A stretch of DNA of 21,878 nucleotides, from assembly GCA_020350845.1 (NCBI GenBank), contig CP070725.1, positions 1,028,197 to 1,050,074 of the forward strand, in the 5' to 3' direction. The translations under genes and the position numbers were made by a program. Source of the stretch: Candidatus Bipolaricaulota bacterium. GTDB taxonomy: Bacteria; Bipolaricaulota; Bipolaricaulia; UBA7950; UBA9294. How positions within the stretch are numbered: the stretch's first letter is position 1; the number at the start of each line of letters is the position of its first letter. The notes under the pieces were generated by a model. It was not told the DNA's origin and did not search any database. It worked only from the letters and a program-made list of their open reading frames with translations. Positions 8,011 to 16,375 of this stretch are shown here, in pieces.

Positions 8011-10258
8011 GATTCCCCCGCTTCAGTGCATCGAGTATGTCCTCCCGCGTGATCGGAAGCCGTGTGAATCGGACGCCGACTGCGTCGGCCACTGCATTCG
8101 CGAAAACAGCGGCCGTCGCAGCGACCGGCGGCTCGCCTGCGCCTTTGGCACCAAAGGGTCCTGTCGGATTGGGATCCTCCACGGTAATGGTGGCCGTGGG
8201 GAGCCGGTCTTTGATCGAAGGGACTGCGTAATCTGCGAAGTTCGCGTTCTGGATGATCCCGTCCACGTACTGAATCCGCTCCATGTGAGCGAGCCCGAAT
8301 CCCATCAAGGACGCGCCCTCCACCTGTCCCTCGAGGCCGAGAGGGTTGATCACCCTTCCGACATCGTGCGCCGCGAGGTGGTTCAGGACCGTCACCTCTC
8401 CGGTAAGGGTGTCCACGCGCACGTCCATCCGGTGCGTCCCGTAGTTGTATGCTATGTAGACGTCGCCCTGATGGGTCTCGTCATCGAAGTTCGCTTCCGG
8501 CGCCTTGGAGAAGGCGAGGTTCATCAACGGGAATCCTGTCCAATAGGCCGCCGTCGCCACAGAGGCGATCGGGATCCGCGCGGACTCGTCCGTTCTCAGC
8601 ACGGCGAAGCCGTCGCGCAGTTCGATGTTCTCCCCCTCTGTCTTCATCATCAGCGCGGCCATGGAGACGAGGGACTTCTTGACCTCGGAGGCCGCTTTGT
8701 GAACGGCCATCCCGCCTACCGTCGTGCTCCTCGAGGCGACCGTCGGGCCGGAGTCATGGACGGCATCTGTGTCCACCGAGCGAACGCTCACGCTGTCGAC
8801 GTCCACGCCGAGCACCTCCGCCGCGATCAACGCGTAGACGGTTCGCGAACCCTGCCCCAATTCGGTGAGACCGATGCCTACCAAGACCGAGCCGTCTTGG
8901 CTCATCTGCACCGACGCGCCGGTGACGTCGATCCCTTCCGCACCGTTGGAGATCCCCTGGGCCACGGCAGCGTATCCCGTTCCGTGGACATGCCGGTCGT
9001 CGTCCTTCCGTCCAGCGGGTTCGGGCCGCTTCGCGATCTCCTCGATCGTCTCCAACAGGCCGACGGACTGCTCGTAGATCTGACCGGTGGCGTTGGGATC
9101 GCCTGCCCGCAGTCCGTTGATGCGCCGGATCTCGAGTGGGTCCAATCCCAGCTTCTCTGCCAGCTCGTCGATCTGGGACTCCGAAGCGAACGTGACCTGG
9201 GGGACGCCGAATCCGCGAAACGCCCCGCAGTAGGTCTTGTTGGTGTAGATCGACGTGCTCTCCACGGAGACGTTCTCGATGTTGTACGGGCCGGCCGCAT
9301 GGATCAGCGTCTTCATCGTGACGAAGGGGCTCTCCGACGCGTACGCACCCCCGTCGAGCAAAACGCGGACCTCGCGGGCGATGATCCTGCCGTCCTTCAG
9401 GGCGCCCGTCTTGATGTGGATTCGTGCCGCATGGCGCAGGTTGGAGCCGACGATCGATTCCTTCCGTTCGTGGGCGATCATCACGGGCCGATTGAGGCGC
9501 TGTGCGGCGATGCAGGCGAGGGCTCCGATCTCGGTGGCAACATCGTCCTTCCCGCCGAACGAGCCTCCTGTGTTCGCCTGGATCACCTTCACGCTGGATG
9601 CGGGGACGCCCAGGTTCGCCGCCACGTGCCCGCGAATGTGGAACGGGGACTGACAGGATGCGTACAGCGTGAAGCGCCGCCCCGGGACGGCGCAGACAGT
9701 CTCCGGCTCCAAGTAGGCGTGCTCCTGGAAAGACGTCTCGTAGTCTCCTTCGACAAGGATGTCGGCTCGCTCGAAGGCCGATTCGACCTCCCCCTTGCGC
9801 AGCTTCTTGGAGAAGGTGACGTTCCCGGTCTCGTGGATCTTGCGCGCATCGGGTGCGAGAGCGGCGTCCACGGTCAGAATCGGCTCGTAGGCCTCGATTT
9901 CGACGGCTACTGCCTGCGCCCCGCGGCGCGCAGCCTCGGCGCTTTCGGCGACGACAAGGGCCACGGACTCCCCCGCGTACCGGATCTCATCGGACGCGAG
10001 CACAGGCTGATCGAGCGGGGGAAGGATCCCGATCAGGTTCGGGCCGGGAATGTCCGCCGCGACCAGCACATCGACGACCCCTGGCACGGCGTTGGCGGGC
10101 GTCACGTCGATGCTCTTGATGCGTCCGGCGGGTACGCCCGCCCGCTTCACGGTCCCGTAGACCATGCCCGGGAAGATGTAGTCCCCGGAGAACTTCGCCT
10201 CGCCGGTCACCATCTCGCGACCGTCGACTTTGCGTATCCTCTTCCCGATGACGCTCAC
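8003..10258 (-). CDS. Xanthine dehydrogenase-family molybdopterin-binding (large) subunit
   Basis: Catalytic subunit of a molybdenum hydroxylase that adds a water-derived oxygen to an aromatic N-heterocycle or aldehyde; 751 residues from the chosen GTG. Family landmarks in order: VIGKRIRKVDG at the N-terminus, GGSFGGKDD at 231-239, CGAFRGFG at 344-351, TELGQGS near 465-471, HDVGRVINP at 631-639, and the catalytic glutamate Glu709 in GAKGAGEPP. AFRGFG is the xanthine/purine hydroxylase version of this segment, not the cysteine-containing CO dehydrogenase loop. The start is ambiguous: GTG at 10258 (1 nt after the 2Fe-2S gene stop) or GTG at 10267/10270 overlapping that gene; the long in-frame extension further upstream is the 2Fe-2S gene read in another frame. 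It works with the two genes just upstream. No XdhC-type maturation factor is in the window. Confidence 0.93.
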   Translation of the reverse strand: MSVIGKRIRKVDGREMVTGEAKFSGDYIFPGMVYGTVKRAGVPAGRIKSIDVTPANAVPGVVDVLVAADIPGPNLIGILPPLDQPVLASDEIRYAGESVALVVAESAEAARRGAQAVAVEIEAYEPILTVDAALAPDARKIHETGNVTFSKKLRKGEVESAFERADILVEGDYETSFQEHAYLEPETVCAVPGRRFTLYASCQSPFHIRGHVAANLGVPASSVKVIQANTGGSFGGKDDVATEIGALACIAAQRLNRPVMIAHERKESIVGSNLRHAARIHIKTGALKDGRIIAREVRVLLDGGAYASESPFVTMKTLIHAAGPYNIENVSVESTSIYTNKTYCGAFRGFGVPQVTFASESQIDELAEKLGLDPLEIRRINGLRAGDPNATGQIYEQSVGLLETIEEIAKRPEPAGRKDDDRHVHGTGYAAVAQGISNGAEGIDVTGASVQMSQDGSVLVGIGLTELGQGSRTVYALIAAEVLGVDVDSVSVRSVDTDAVHDSGPTVASRSTTVGGMAVHKAASEVKKSLVSMAALMMKTEGENIELRDGFAVLRTDESARIPIASVATAAYWTGFPLMNLAFSKAPEANFDDETHQGDVYIAYNYGTHRMDVRVDTLTGEVTVLNHLAAHDVGRVINPLGLEGQVEGASLMGFGLAHMERIQYVDGIIQNANFADYAVPSIKDRLPTATITVEDPNPTGPFGAKGAGEPPVAATAAVFANAVADAVGVRFTRLPITREDILDALKRGNHD

Positions 10259-10259
10259 G

Positions 10260-10748
10260 CTACTCACCACCCCGATCCGCCCCGGGCGCCATCCGCCGGC
10301 TCGCTGCGAGAACCGCGTCGACGACCTTTCCGTATCCGGTGCACCGACAGAGGTTGCCGGCGAGCGCCTCCTCGACCTCTGCGACTCCCGGCGTGTCGAT
10401 CTCGTCCAGAAGAGCCTTGGCACTGAGGATCATCCCCGGGGTGCAGAAGCCGCACTGCACCGCCCCCGTGTCGAGAAACGCCTCCTGGATAGGGTGCAGC
10501 GAGCCGTCCTCGCCTGCGATGCCCTCGATCGTCACCACGTCTCGGTCGACGATCTTCCCCGCAAGAAGCAGACAGGCATTCACTGGCTTCCCGTCGAGCA
10601 GCACGGTGCAGGCACCGCACTCCCCTCGGCCGCAGCCCTCCTTCGTCCCGGTGAGTCGAAGGCCGTCACGAAGCACGTCGATGACACGCGCCTCGGGTTC
10701 GGCCTCCACCTGAACTGCTCTGCCGTTGCACGTGAAGCGAATTACCAT
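10260..10748 (-). CDS. Xanthine dehydrogenase-family 2Fe-2S (small) subunit
   Basis: Electron-transfer subunit of the Mo hydroxylase, 162 residues, the normal size. The plant-type 2Fe-2S cluster is ligated by Cys39, Cys44, Cys47 and Cys59 (GCGRGECGACTV). The second, helical-domain cluster uses Cys99, Cys102, Cys134 and Cys136 (QCGFCTPGM and LCRCTGYG). All eight cysteines are present. The ATG at 10748 is chosen because homologues begin here and a GGGAG lies just upstream; an in-frame upstream start would add 14 unlike residues. The first 7 nt overlap the TAA end of the FAD subunit gene. Electrons pass from the Mo subunit through these clusters to FAD. Confidence 0.95.
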   Translation of the reverse strand: MVIRFTCNGRAVQVEAEPEARVIDVLRDGLRLTGTKEGCGRGECGACTVLLDGKPVNACLLLAGKIVDRDVVTIEGIAGEDGSLHPIQEAFLDTGAVQCGFCTPGMILSAKALLDEIDTPGVAEVEEALAGNLCRCTGYGKVVDAVLAASRRMAPGADRGGE

Positions 10749-11620
10749 GCTCCCGCTCCCTCGTCCTGCCCCGAGCGCTGACCACCGCACGCGGCCAATG
10801 CGTCGAACACCAAGGCAACAGTCACCTCCTGGCGGTAGGTCGCCGTGGACCGCACATCGTCAATCGGGCGGACTCCCTCGAGGACCGCGTCGCGAAGGTT
10901 CGCGGGGTGCAGGTCCTCGACCGTCTTGCCGCTCAAGAGCTCCTCGAGTCCGGCCAGACGAAGAGGGACCGGTGCAACGCTGCCCACCGCCACACGAACG
11001 TCGGACATCACTCCGTCGACGATCGCCACGCTCACGGCGGCGTTCACTTGGGAGATCGCCTGCCCCTTCCGGTTGCCGATCATCCGGAAGGCAGACGCCC
11101 TTGCACAGGAGGCGCTTGGCAGCTCGATGAACTCGAGGATCTCGTGGGGATCGAGCACCGTCTGCTTCGGGCCGGTGAAGAACTCCTCACTCTCCACGGT
11201 GCGCGTTCCCGCCGTGGAACGAAGAACGAACCGCGCATCGAGCGCGAGCAGCGGGGTCAGTGTGTCGCCGCAGGGGGAGGCGTTGCAGACATTCCCGCCG
11301 ATCGTGCCCAGGTTTCTGATCTGCGGCGAGCCGACCGCCTGAGCTCCCTGCCGTAGGCAGTCGGGAAGCGCCTCCGACGCGGCGACCTCGGCCACGGTCG
11401 TGCCTGCCCCGATACGAACCGTCGCCTCCTCGCGACCGCTCTGGATGGTCTCGATACCGCGCATGGAATCGATGCCACTGATGTCGATCAACGTCTCCGG
11501 CTGGCAGACGCCCTCCGCCATGTACACGCAGAGGTCTGTGCCGCCGGCGAGAATCGTTCCCCGTGAGGACTCCAGGGCATCCGCCGCCTCGTGGATGCTC
11601 GTCGGTTTGAGGTATCTCAT
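10742..11620 (-). CDS. Xanthine dehydrogenase-family FAD-binding (medium) subunit
   Basis: FAD subunit of the Mo hydroxylase, 292 residues, of CoxM/XdhB type. FAD-binding loops are AGGTDL at 25-30 and GTIGGNVCNASPCGD at 105-119, followed by a CO-dehydrogenase flavoprotein C-terminal domain (SVAIVDGVMSDVRVAVGSVAPVP segment described, about residues 194-216). The ATG overlaps the aldehyde oxidoreductase stop as ATGA, and the gene ends inside the start of the 2Fe-2S gene. The order FAD, 2Fe-2S, Mo is common for bacterial members of this family. No extra Fe-S site or insertion is visible. The electron acceptor (NAD or ferredoxin) is not decided by the sequence. Confidence 0.94.
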   Translation of the reverse strand: MRYLKPTSIHEAADALESSRGTILAGGTDLCVYMAEGVCQPETLIDISGIDSMRGIETIQSGREEATVRIGAGTTVAEVAASEALPDCLRQGAQAVGSPQIRNLGTIGGNVCNASPCGDTLTPLLALDARFVLRSTAGTRTVESEEFFTGPKQTVLDPHEILEFIELPSASCARASAFRMIGNRKGQAISQVNAAVSVAIVDGVMSDVRVAVGSVAPVPLRLAGLEELLSGKTVEDLHPANLRDAVLEGVRPIDDVRSTATYRQEVTVALVFDALAACGGQRSGQDEGAGAW

Positions 11621-13485
11621 CCGCTCTCCTCTTCGGTCGCTCCTGCCTCCCTGGTTGCCCTGGATCCTAGGGTGTACGCTGCGATGCCGAGTTCCTCCAG
11701 CTTCTCGTCCCGCGGGATGCCCTCGGCATCCCAGCCTCGAAGACTGTAGTACTCATCGAGCATCTCCTCGAACCTGTCGGCCTCGATGACCGCCGATTGC
11801 GAGCTCTCTCCGAGGACGGGCTCGAGGCACTTGGCGGGCAACACATCATCGTCGCGTGTCAGCCCGGCTTTCAGGTTGAACAGCTTCTCCAGGTTCCAGA
11901 TCCGTTCGCCGAGGGCGGCCATCTCGTCCCACGAAACCTTGCACCCGGACGCAGCGGCGACGAGCTCGGGATAGACGTCGTGGTCGGTGACGAACTCGTG
12001 GAAGCGGCAGCTGACCAGCGTGAAGATGGCATTCACCGTGTTCTGCACCTCGATGAGTACCGCGGCCTTCCCCTCGTAGCTGTCCATGTCCAGAGCGCCG
12101 GAGATCTCCGCTCCGATCGGGGCCCTCTTGTGACACGCGCCACGGTTGGAGGTCGCGTAGGCGAGGCCCGTCCCCTTCATCCGTCTCGGCATCCAGGCAG
12201 CGAAGCCGGCGTTCTTCACCTGCATCGCGCTTCCGATGCTGTCATTCCCCAGCTCCAGCGCGGCCTCTCGCGGTCCCCTGGCGAGCATGTCCCCGATTCC
12301 CTCGCGAGTGCAGATCCTGTGGAGGAGGCCGAGCACCGCGTCGGCGTCCCCGAAGCGCAGATCCAACCCCGGTTCGCTCAGCTTGCCGGCTTCCGCCATC
12401 TCGAGTGCCCACGCGATCGTGACGCCTGTCGTCAGGCTGTCCACACCGTAGAGTTCGGCGAGCCGGTTCGCCTCGGCAAGTGCGTCGGCATCCCCGTTCA
12501 GCAAGTTCGATCCGAAGGCGAACATCGTCTCGTACTCCGGACCTCGGCCCCACAACGCTCGGCCGTCCGTGCCGGCGAACCTGTGGAGTCGCCCGCAGTG
12601 GACCGGGCACCCGAAGCACGCAATCCGGCGGGTGTAGAGGTTCTCCTCGTAGAACGGGCCGTCGATCCGGTCCACGCCCTCGAAGCTGCCGTACGTGTGA
12701 TTCTTCGTCGGAAGCGCCCCGCGACCATCGACGAGCGGCATGCCGCCGCCGGTTCCGTACTTCGAGAAGATCCCGAGCAACCCGAACTCGTCGGCGCGCG
12801 CGCTGCGGAGAACGCCCATGGTCTCGGCGACGAGCATCCTGAAGGCCTCGGGATCCGCCGTCGCGACCCCGCAACTCCCACGGACGCCGATCGCCTTGAT
12901 CCTCTTCGATCCGAGGACGGCACCGGCGCCGCCGCGACCGAACGCCCTCGTCTCCGAGAAGGCGCCGGCCATCGCCACGGCCCGTTCACCGGCGGGCCCG
13001 ATCGACATCGTCCGGTAGTCGGCGCCGTACGTCGCCTTGAGGTACGCCTCCGCCTCTTCGGTCGTCTTCCCCACGATGGCCTCCGCGGGCTCGAAGCGAA
13101 CGGTCTCGTCGTCAATGAGGAGAAGGGTCCATTCCTCCGCGGCGCCCTCCACGACGATCCCGTCGAGACCGCAGAACTTGATCTCCGGCCCGAGGAAGCC
13201 ACCGGCGTAGGAGTTCAGAATCGTCCCCGTCAGCGGCGACTTGGTCACGAGGCATGTCTGGGCATGCATCGGCGCCGAGGTCCCCGTCAGCGGGCCGACC
13301 GTCAGCAGGAGCTTGTTGTCGGGCGACAGCGGATCACCCCTGGGATCGACTTCGTCGCTGAGGATTTTCACCCCGTACCCGAGACCCCCGAGATAGGCAC
13401 GGACCTCGTCGGGCACCGTCCACAGGGAGGACTGCCTCTTGCCGACGTCGATGCGGAGGATCCGGTCGAACATGCTCCCCGTCAC
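11617..13485 (-). CDS. Aldehyde ferredoxin oxidoreductase (tungsten/molybdenum bis-pterin)
   Basis: Cytoplasmic enzyme that oxidises aldehydes to acids with ferredoxin as acceptor, or runs in reverse; 622 residues, within the family's 600-620 range. The N-terminal pterin domain carries SYAGGFLGPEIKFCG (92-106) and FGRGGAGAVLGSKR (182-195). The 4Fe-4S cluster ligands Cys290, Cys293 and Cys297 (ACFGCPVHC) are spaced as in Pyrococcus AOR, with Cys493 (LVSCRFHEF) as the distant fourth ligand. ATSNRGACH (444-452) and the EYYSLRGWDAEG C-terminus are also typical. The start is GTG at 13485, overlapping the ferredoxin stop, with GAGGTG upstream; ATG at 13473 is an alternative. The immediately upstream ferredoxin is the likely electron partner. 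The aldehyde is unknown; formaldehyde or a ring-cleavage aldehyde are guesses. Confidence 0.95.
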   Translation of the reverse strand: MTGSMFDRILRIDVGKRQSSLWTVPDEVRAYLGGLGYGVKILSDEVDPRGDPLSPDNKLLLTVGPLTGTSAPMHAQTCLVTKSPLTGTILNSYAGGFLGPEIKFCGLDGIVVEGAAEEWTLLLIDDETVRFEPAEAIVGKTTEEAEAYLKATYGADYRTMSIGPAGERAVAMAGAFSETRAFGRGGAGAVLGSKRIKAIGVRGSCGVATADPEAFRMLVAETMGVLRSARADEFGLLGIFSKYGTGGGMPLVDGRGALPTKNHTYGSFEGVDRIDGPFYEENLYTRRIACFGCPVHCGRLHRFAGTDGRALWGRGPEYETMFAFGSNLLNGDADALAEANRLAELYGVDSLTTGVTIAWALEMAEAGKLSEPGLDLRFGDADAVLGLLHRICTREGIGDMLARGPREAALELGNDSIGSAMQVKNAGFAAWMPRRMKGTGLAYATSNRGACHKRAPIGAEISGALDMDSYEGKAAVLIEVQNTVNAIFTLVSCRFHEFVTDHDVYPELVAAASGCKVSWDEMAALGERIWNLEKLFNLKAGLTRDDDVLPAKCLEPVLGESSQSAVIEADRFEEMLDEYYSLRGWDAEGIPRDEKLEELGIAAYTLGSRATREAGATEEESG

Positions 13486-13883
13486 TCCGCCACCTCGCCG
13501 TCACGCAGGGCGCCGGTCACGCACTCCACGACGCATGCGGGGTCTCCCCCACAGAGGTCACACTTGAGGGCCTTCTCTTCCTGGATCCTGATGGCGTCAT
13601 AGGGGCAGACGGCTTCACAGGCACCGCATCCGATGCACCCCTCGGCATCGATGAGGATCAGGCCGTCCGACTCGCCGATCGCCGACGCCGGGCACGAGCC
13701 GACGCACGGGTGTCCTTCGCAATCCTCGAATCGGCACACTCGGATCTCCGGAAGCTCCGGCCAGTCGGGTTGAATCTCGATTCGAGAACTTCCCAGCCGC
13801 ACGCTGCCGGACCTGACGAGGGAGCAGGCGATCATGCATCGCTTGCACTCGGTGCAGCTCCCGACATCGACAACGAGTCCCAT
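13482..13883 (-). CDS. Four-cluster 4Fe-4S ferredoxin-like electron carrier
   Basis: Small Fe-S protein of 133 residues with sixteen cysteines in four groups: 10/13/16/20, 50/55/60/64, 83/86/89/93 and 108/111/117/121. This arrangement matches the HycB/DmsB-type electron-transfer subunits that accompany aldehyde ferredoxin oxidoreductases and other molybdo- or tungstoenzymes. There is no signal peptide, so it acts in the cytoplasm. The ATG at 13883 has AGGAG just before it and sits 5 nt after the stop of the upstream gene; a longer in-frame reading would run back through that gene. Its TGA overlaps the GTG of the oxidoreductase gene, which supports a dedicated partnership. It may also pass electrons on to other redox enzymes of the operon. 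Confidence 0.9.
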   Translation of the reverse strand: MGLVVDVGSCTECKRCMIACSLVRSGSVRLGSSRIEIQPDWPELPEIRVCRFEDCEGHPCVGSCPASAIGESDGLILIDAEGCIGCGACEAVCPYDAIRIQEEKALKCDLCGGDPACVVECVTGALRDGEVAE

Positions 13884-13888
13884 GGCTC

Positions 13889-14905
13889 CTATCCGATCGA
13901 CTTCCCGAACAGCTTCAGCGGAGTCCCGATGCCCTTCTCCTTCGCCGCTTCGTAGACCTTGTGGCAGAGGCAAATGTCGTGGATTCCCATCCCGATCGGT
14001 GAGAAGAAGACCCTCTGGTCATCGCTCGTTCGACCGGGCAACTCCCCCGTGATGATCGGTCCGAGATCGAGGATCCGCTCCCTCTCGATCATGTTCTCCT
14101 TGAGCATGAGCGCGACCACCGGCGTGCCCCGGTGCTCGACGGTATCCGTGTCATCGACCACGATCAGATCGGAGTTGAGCACGGCCTCGAACTCCTCCTC
14201 CTGGTAGGAGCCCACGGCGGAGAAGAAGCTCCCCGGCTTCAGCCAGGCGTCCTTCACGATCGGCTCGTTCGCAACCGTCACGGTCACGATGATGTCTGCG
14301 CCGACGACCGCCTCCTCGGCGCTCCCGACAGCGGTGACATCGACTCCGTAGGCTTCACTCATGTCCTTCGCGTACTGCTTCGCCGTCTCCTGGTTGATGT
14401 CGAAGGCGCGAACGGCTCTGAGGTCGGGAAGGGCGACGAGGAGAGCCTCAAGCTGTGTCCGGCCCTGAACCCCGGCCCCGATGATCGCCACCGACTCGGA
14501 GTCCTGCCGGGCGAGAACCTTCGCCCCGGCGCCAGTGACCGCGCCCGTACGAAGGGCGCTGAGCCAGGTGCAATCCATGACGGACAGGGGGATCCCAGTC
14601 CACGAGTCATTGAGGATGAAGAACCCCGTCGCCCGCGGAAGGCCGTGCACTCGCGGATTCTGAGGGAACCCGGCGATCCACTTGATGCCGAGCGCCTCGT
14701 AGTCGCCGCCGACGTATCCCGGCATCGCGTTCCCGCGCCCCCGCTCGATTTCCCCCAGATCGACGACCGTCTTGTACGGCAGGATCGTCTTGCCGGCCAT
14801 GTGATGCCGGAAGGCATCCTCGACGGACTCGATCGCCGTGGCCATGGTCACGCCGGTCGAGATCACATCCTGCTGGTTCAGGTAGAGAAACTCGATGTCC
14901 TTCAT
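13889..14905 (-). CDS. Ornithine cyclodeaminase / mu-crystallin family protein
   Basis: NAD(P)-binding enzyme of 338 residues in the family that includes ornithine cyclodeaminase, archaeal alanine dehydrogenase, ketimine reductases and N-alkyl amino acid dehydrogenases. The Rossmann motif is IIGAGVQGRTQ at 141-151. Lys75 in IKWIAGF and Arg119-Thr120 in ALRTGAVTG are the conserved substrate-side residues. The segment that holds the catalytic aspartate in ornithine cyclodeaminase (a GxDxPGKxEL-like loop) reads AVGSYQEEEFE at 230-240, so cyclodeamination of ornithine is unlikely and an imine or amino-acid redox reaction is more plausible. The ATG overlaps the MttB-like stop as ATGA. Its place directly after two methyltransferases suggests it handles an amino acid or imine made alongside demethylation. 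Confidence 0.88.
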   Translation of the reverse strand: MKDIEFLYLNQQDVISTGVTMATAIESVEDAFRHHMAGKTILPYKTVVDLGEIERGRGNAMPGYVGGDYEALGIKWIAGFPQNPRVHGLPRATGFFILNDSWTGIPLSVMDCTWLSALRTGAVTGAGAKVLARQDSESVAIIGAGVQGRTQLEALLVALPDLRAVRAFDINQETAKQYAKDMSEAYGVDVTAVGSAEEAVVGADIIVTVTVANEPIVKDAWLKPGSFFSAVGSYQEEEFEAVLNSDLIVVDDTDTVEHRGTPVVALMLKENMIERERILDLGPIITGELPGRTSDDQRVFFSPIGMGIHDICLCHKVYEAAKEKGIGTPLKLFGKSIG

Positions 14906-16356
14906 GCCCGGCTCTCGTCTCGCTCCTCGATCTCGTGCACGATCCGCTTCTGTTCCTCCTCCGTCCCCTCCGGGAGCGGCTCCACCTCGTGTTCGGCGAG
15001 GATTCGAGCGACCGTTTCGTGAGCCTTCGCTACCATGGTCTTCCGGCCTGCCTCCTCCCATCGCTCTCGGATCAGACGGTCCGCAAGAAGCGGCATGAAG
15101 TGCTCTTGCCTGATGAACTGCATCGTATGGCGCTGATTGAGATAGTGCCCGCCCGGTCCGACGGTCCGCGCCAGCTGCACGCCGAGGGTGTCGTCGACGA
15201 CGTCGACGCCTTCCAGGACCCTGTAGATAGCCCCCGCGATTTCGTCATCGAGCACCAGGCTCTCCTTGCTCACCGTCAGCGCACCTTCCATGGTGCCCGG
15301 ATAGAAGATCTTGTTGACGCCGCCGAGAACGGCCATCGTCAGCACGGCGGTCTTCTCGTACCCCGCCTGGAAGTCGAGTTCTTTGGAGTCCGTCGCCGAC
15401 GCGGTGCCGCGACAGGGGACATCGTAGAAGTGGGCCATCTGCGCGCTCGCCACGTTGATCAGCCCCATCTCGACGGCACCGATGGCGATGCGGCCGACGC
15501 GCATGTCCATGACCGACCCACAGGTCCCGTACCACACTGGATTCCCAGGATTCTTGAGTTGGATGATCGTGATCCCACTGATGACATCGGCCGTCTGCTG
15601 AGCGAGAAGGCCGGCGATGGTGACCGGACTCGTGGCGCCCGCTTGCGGCTCGGAGGTGACGTCGATCGGAATCCCGTACTGCGCATAGAGAAGAGCCCCT
15701 TCCATCTGATCTCTGTCGTGATGCAGCGGCGCCACGGGATTGTCGGTCGTGAACGTGCACGGTCTTCGTTTGAGCTCCTCATCGCCCCCGGCGACAACGG
15801 AGACCATCCGAAGGCAGTCCTCCGCCATGATTCTCTCCCTGGACGTCGCCTTCACCGGCTTGGTGGAGTTGCGGACCGACTCCAGATAACCGTGCGCGTG
15901 CGTCGCGCGGATCGGGATCCCCTCGATCTGGGGCATGATCGCACCCGAGTGCAGAAGGTGGTAGTTGGGCATCGCGTCGGCGATCCTGACGAGCTCTCCA
16001 ACGTCCTTGAGGTTGGTCGGGCGCGCCTCGCCGCTCGCGTAGTCGTAGCAGTTGATTCGACCGATCATCGGCTCGATGTGCACGTCGGTCGTGGACACGT
16101 GGACATCGTTCTCCGGGTTCCGCGCGTGCACCGTGAACGCCGCGGGCGCGGAGTTCATCGCCTCCTCGACGATGTCTCCCGGAATGCGGCAGATCATCGT
16201 CTCCTCGTCGACCGTTGCTCCTGCCTGCTTGAGCAATCGACGAGCTTCGTCAGACTTCACCAGCACCCCGGGATTCCCCAGCATTTCGAGTGCGGACTGA
16301 TGGATCCGATCGATCTGCTCGTCACTGAGAACCTTGAGTGTCGGTCGGAATCTCAA
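14902..16356 (-). CDS. MttB-family corrinoid methyltransferase without pyrrolysine
   Basis: Cytoplasmic methyltransferase of 484 residues in the trimethylamine methyltransferase (MttB/MtgB) family. It moves a methyl group from a methylated amine to a Co(I) corrinoid protein. Recognisable segments are PTLKVLSDEQIDRIHQSALEML-like N-terminus (described, residues 5-26), GGDEELKRRPCTF (190-202), TSPVTIAGLLAQQ (242-254) and the family block SKELDFQAGYEK (324-335). The frame is open throughout, so no UAG/pyrrolysine is used. Pyrrolysine-free members include glycine betaine methyltransferase MtgB, and many are uncharacterised. The start is TTG at 16356 with a perfect AAGGAGG 6 nt upstream. It follows the MtmB-like gene by 19 nt and shares the single corrinoid protein encoded further upstream. 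The substrate is unknown. Confidence 0.92.
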   Translation of the reverse strand: MRFRPTLKVLSDEQIDRIHQSALEMLGNPGVLVKSDEARRLLKQAGATVDEETMICRIPGDIVEEAMNSAPAAFTVHARNPENDVHVSTTDVHIEPMIGRINCYDYASGEARPTNLKDVGELVRIADAMPNYHLLHSGAIMPQIEGIPIRATHAHGYLESVRNSTKPVKATSRERIMAEDCLRMVSVVAGGDEELKRRPCTFTTDNPVAPLHHDRDQMEGALLYAQYGIPIDVTSEPQAGATSPVTIAGLLAQQTADVISGITIIQLKNPGNPVWYGTCGSVMDMRVGRIAIGAVEMGLINVASAQMAHFYDVPCRGTASATDSKELDFQAGYEKTAVLTMAVLGGVNKIFYPGTMEGALTVSKESLVLDDEIAGAIYRVLEGVDVVDDTLGVQLARTVGPGGHYLNQRHTMQFIRQEHFMPLLADRLIRERWEEAGRKTMVAKAHETVARILAEHEVEPLPEGTEEEQKRIVHEIEERDESRA

Positions 16357-16362
16357 GTGCGT

Positions 16363-16369
16363 CCTCCTT
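16363..16369 (-). promoter_or_regulatory. Strong ribosome-binding site for a TTG start (MttB-like)
   Basis: AAGGAGG on the minus strand with 6 nt spacing to TTG at 16356. The strength and spacing of the site fix this unusual start codon. Confidence 0.7.
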
Positions 16370-16375
16370 GGGGCA

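Noticed and set aside
10259..10423. Longer N-terminus for the Mo hydroxylase large subunit starting at 10423
   Set aside because: The extra 55 residues are arginine- and serine-rich, unlike the family, and come from the 2Fe-2S gene read in another frame. GTG starts near 10258-10270 fit homologues.
7796..10426. Very long plus-strand open frame (876 codons) opposite the amidohydrolase and Mo hydroxylase genes; similar long antisense frames at 3784-6309 and 11797-13602
   Set aside because: They lie antisense to well-supported genes, are rich in Arg, Asp and His as expected for GC-rich mirror frames, and show no recognisable motif. They reflect codon bias.
13884..13973. Longer start for the four-cluster ferredoxin at 13973
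   Set aside because: It would overlap the previous gene by 85 nt and adds low-complexity charged residues; AGGAG precedes the ATG at 13883.
14906..15061. N-terminal extension of the ornithine-cyclodeaminase-like protein from 15061
   Set aside because: The extension overlaps the MttB-like gene in another frame and has no family similarity. The ATG at 14905 overlaps the upstream stop in the usual ATGA form.
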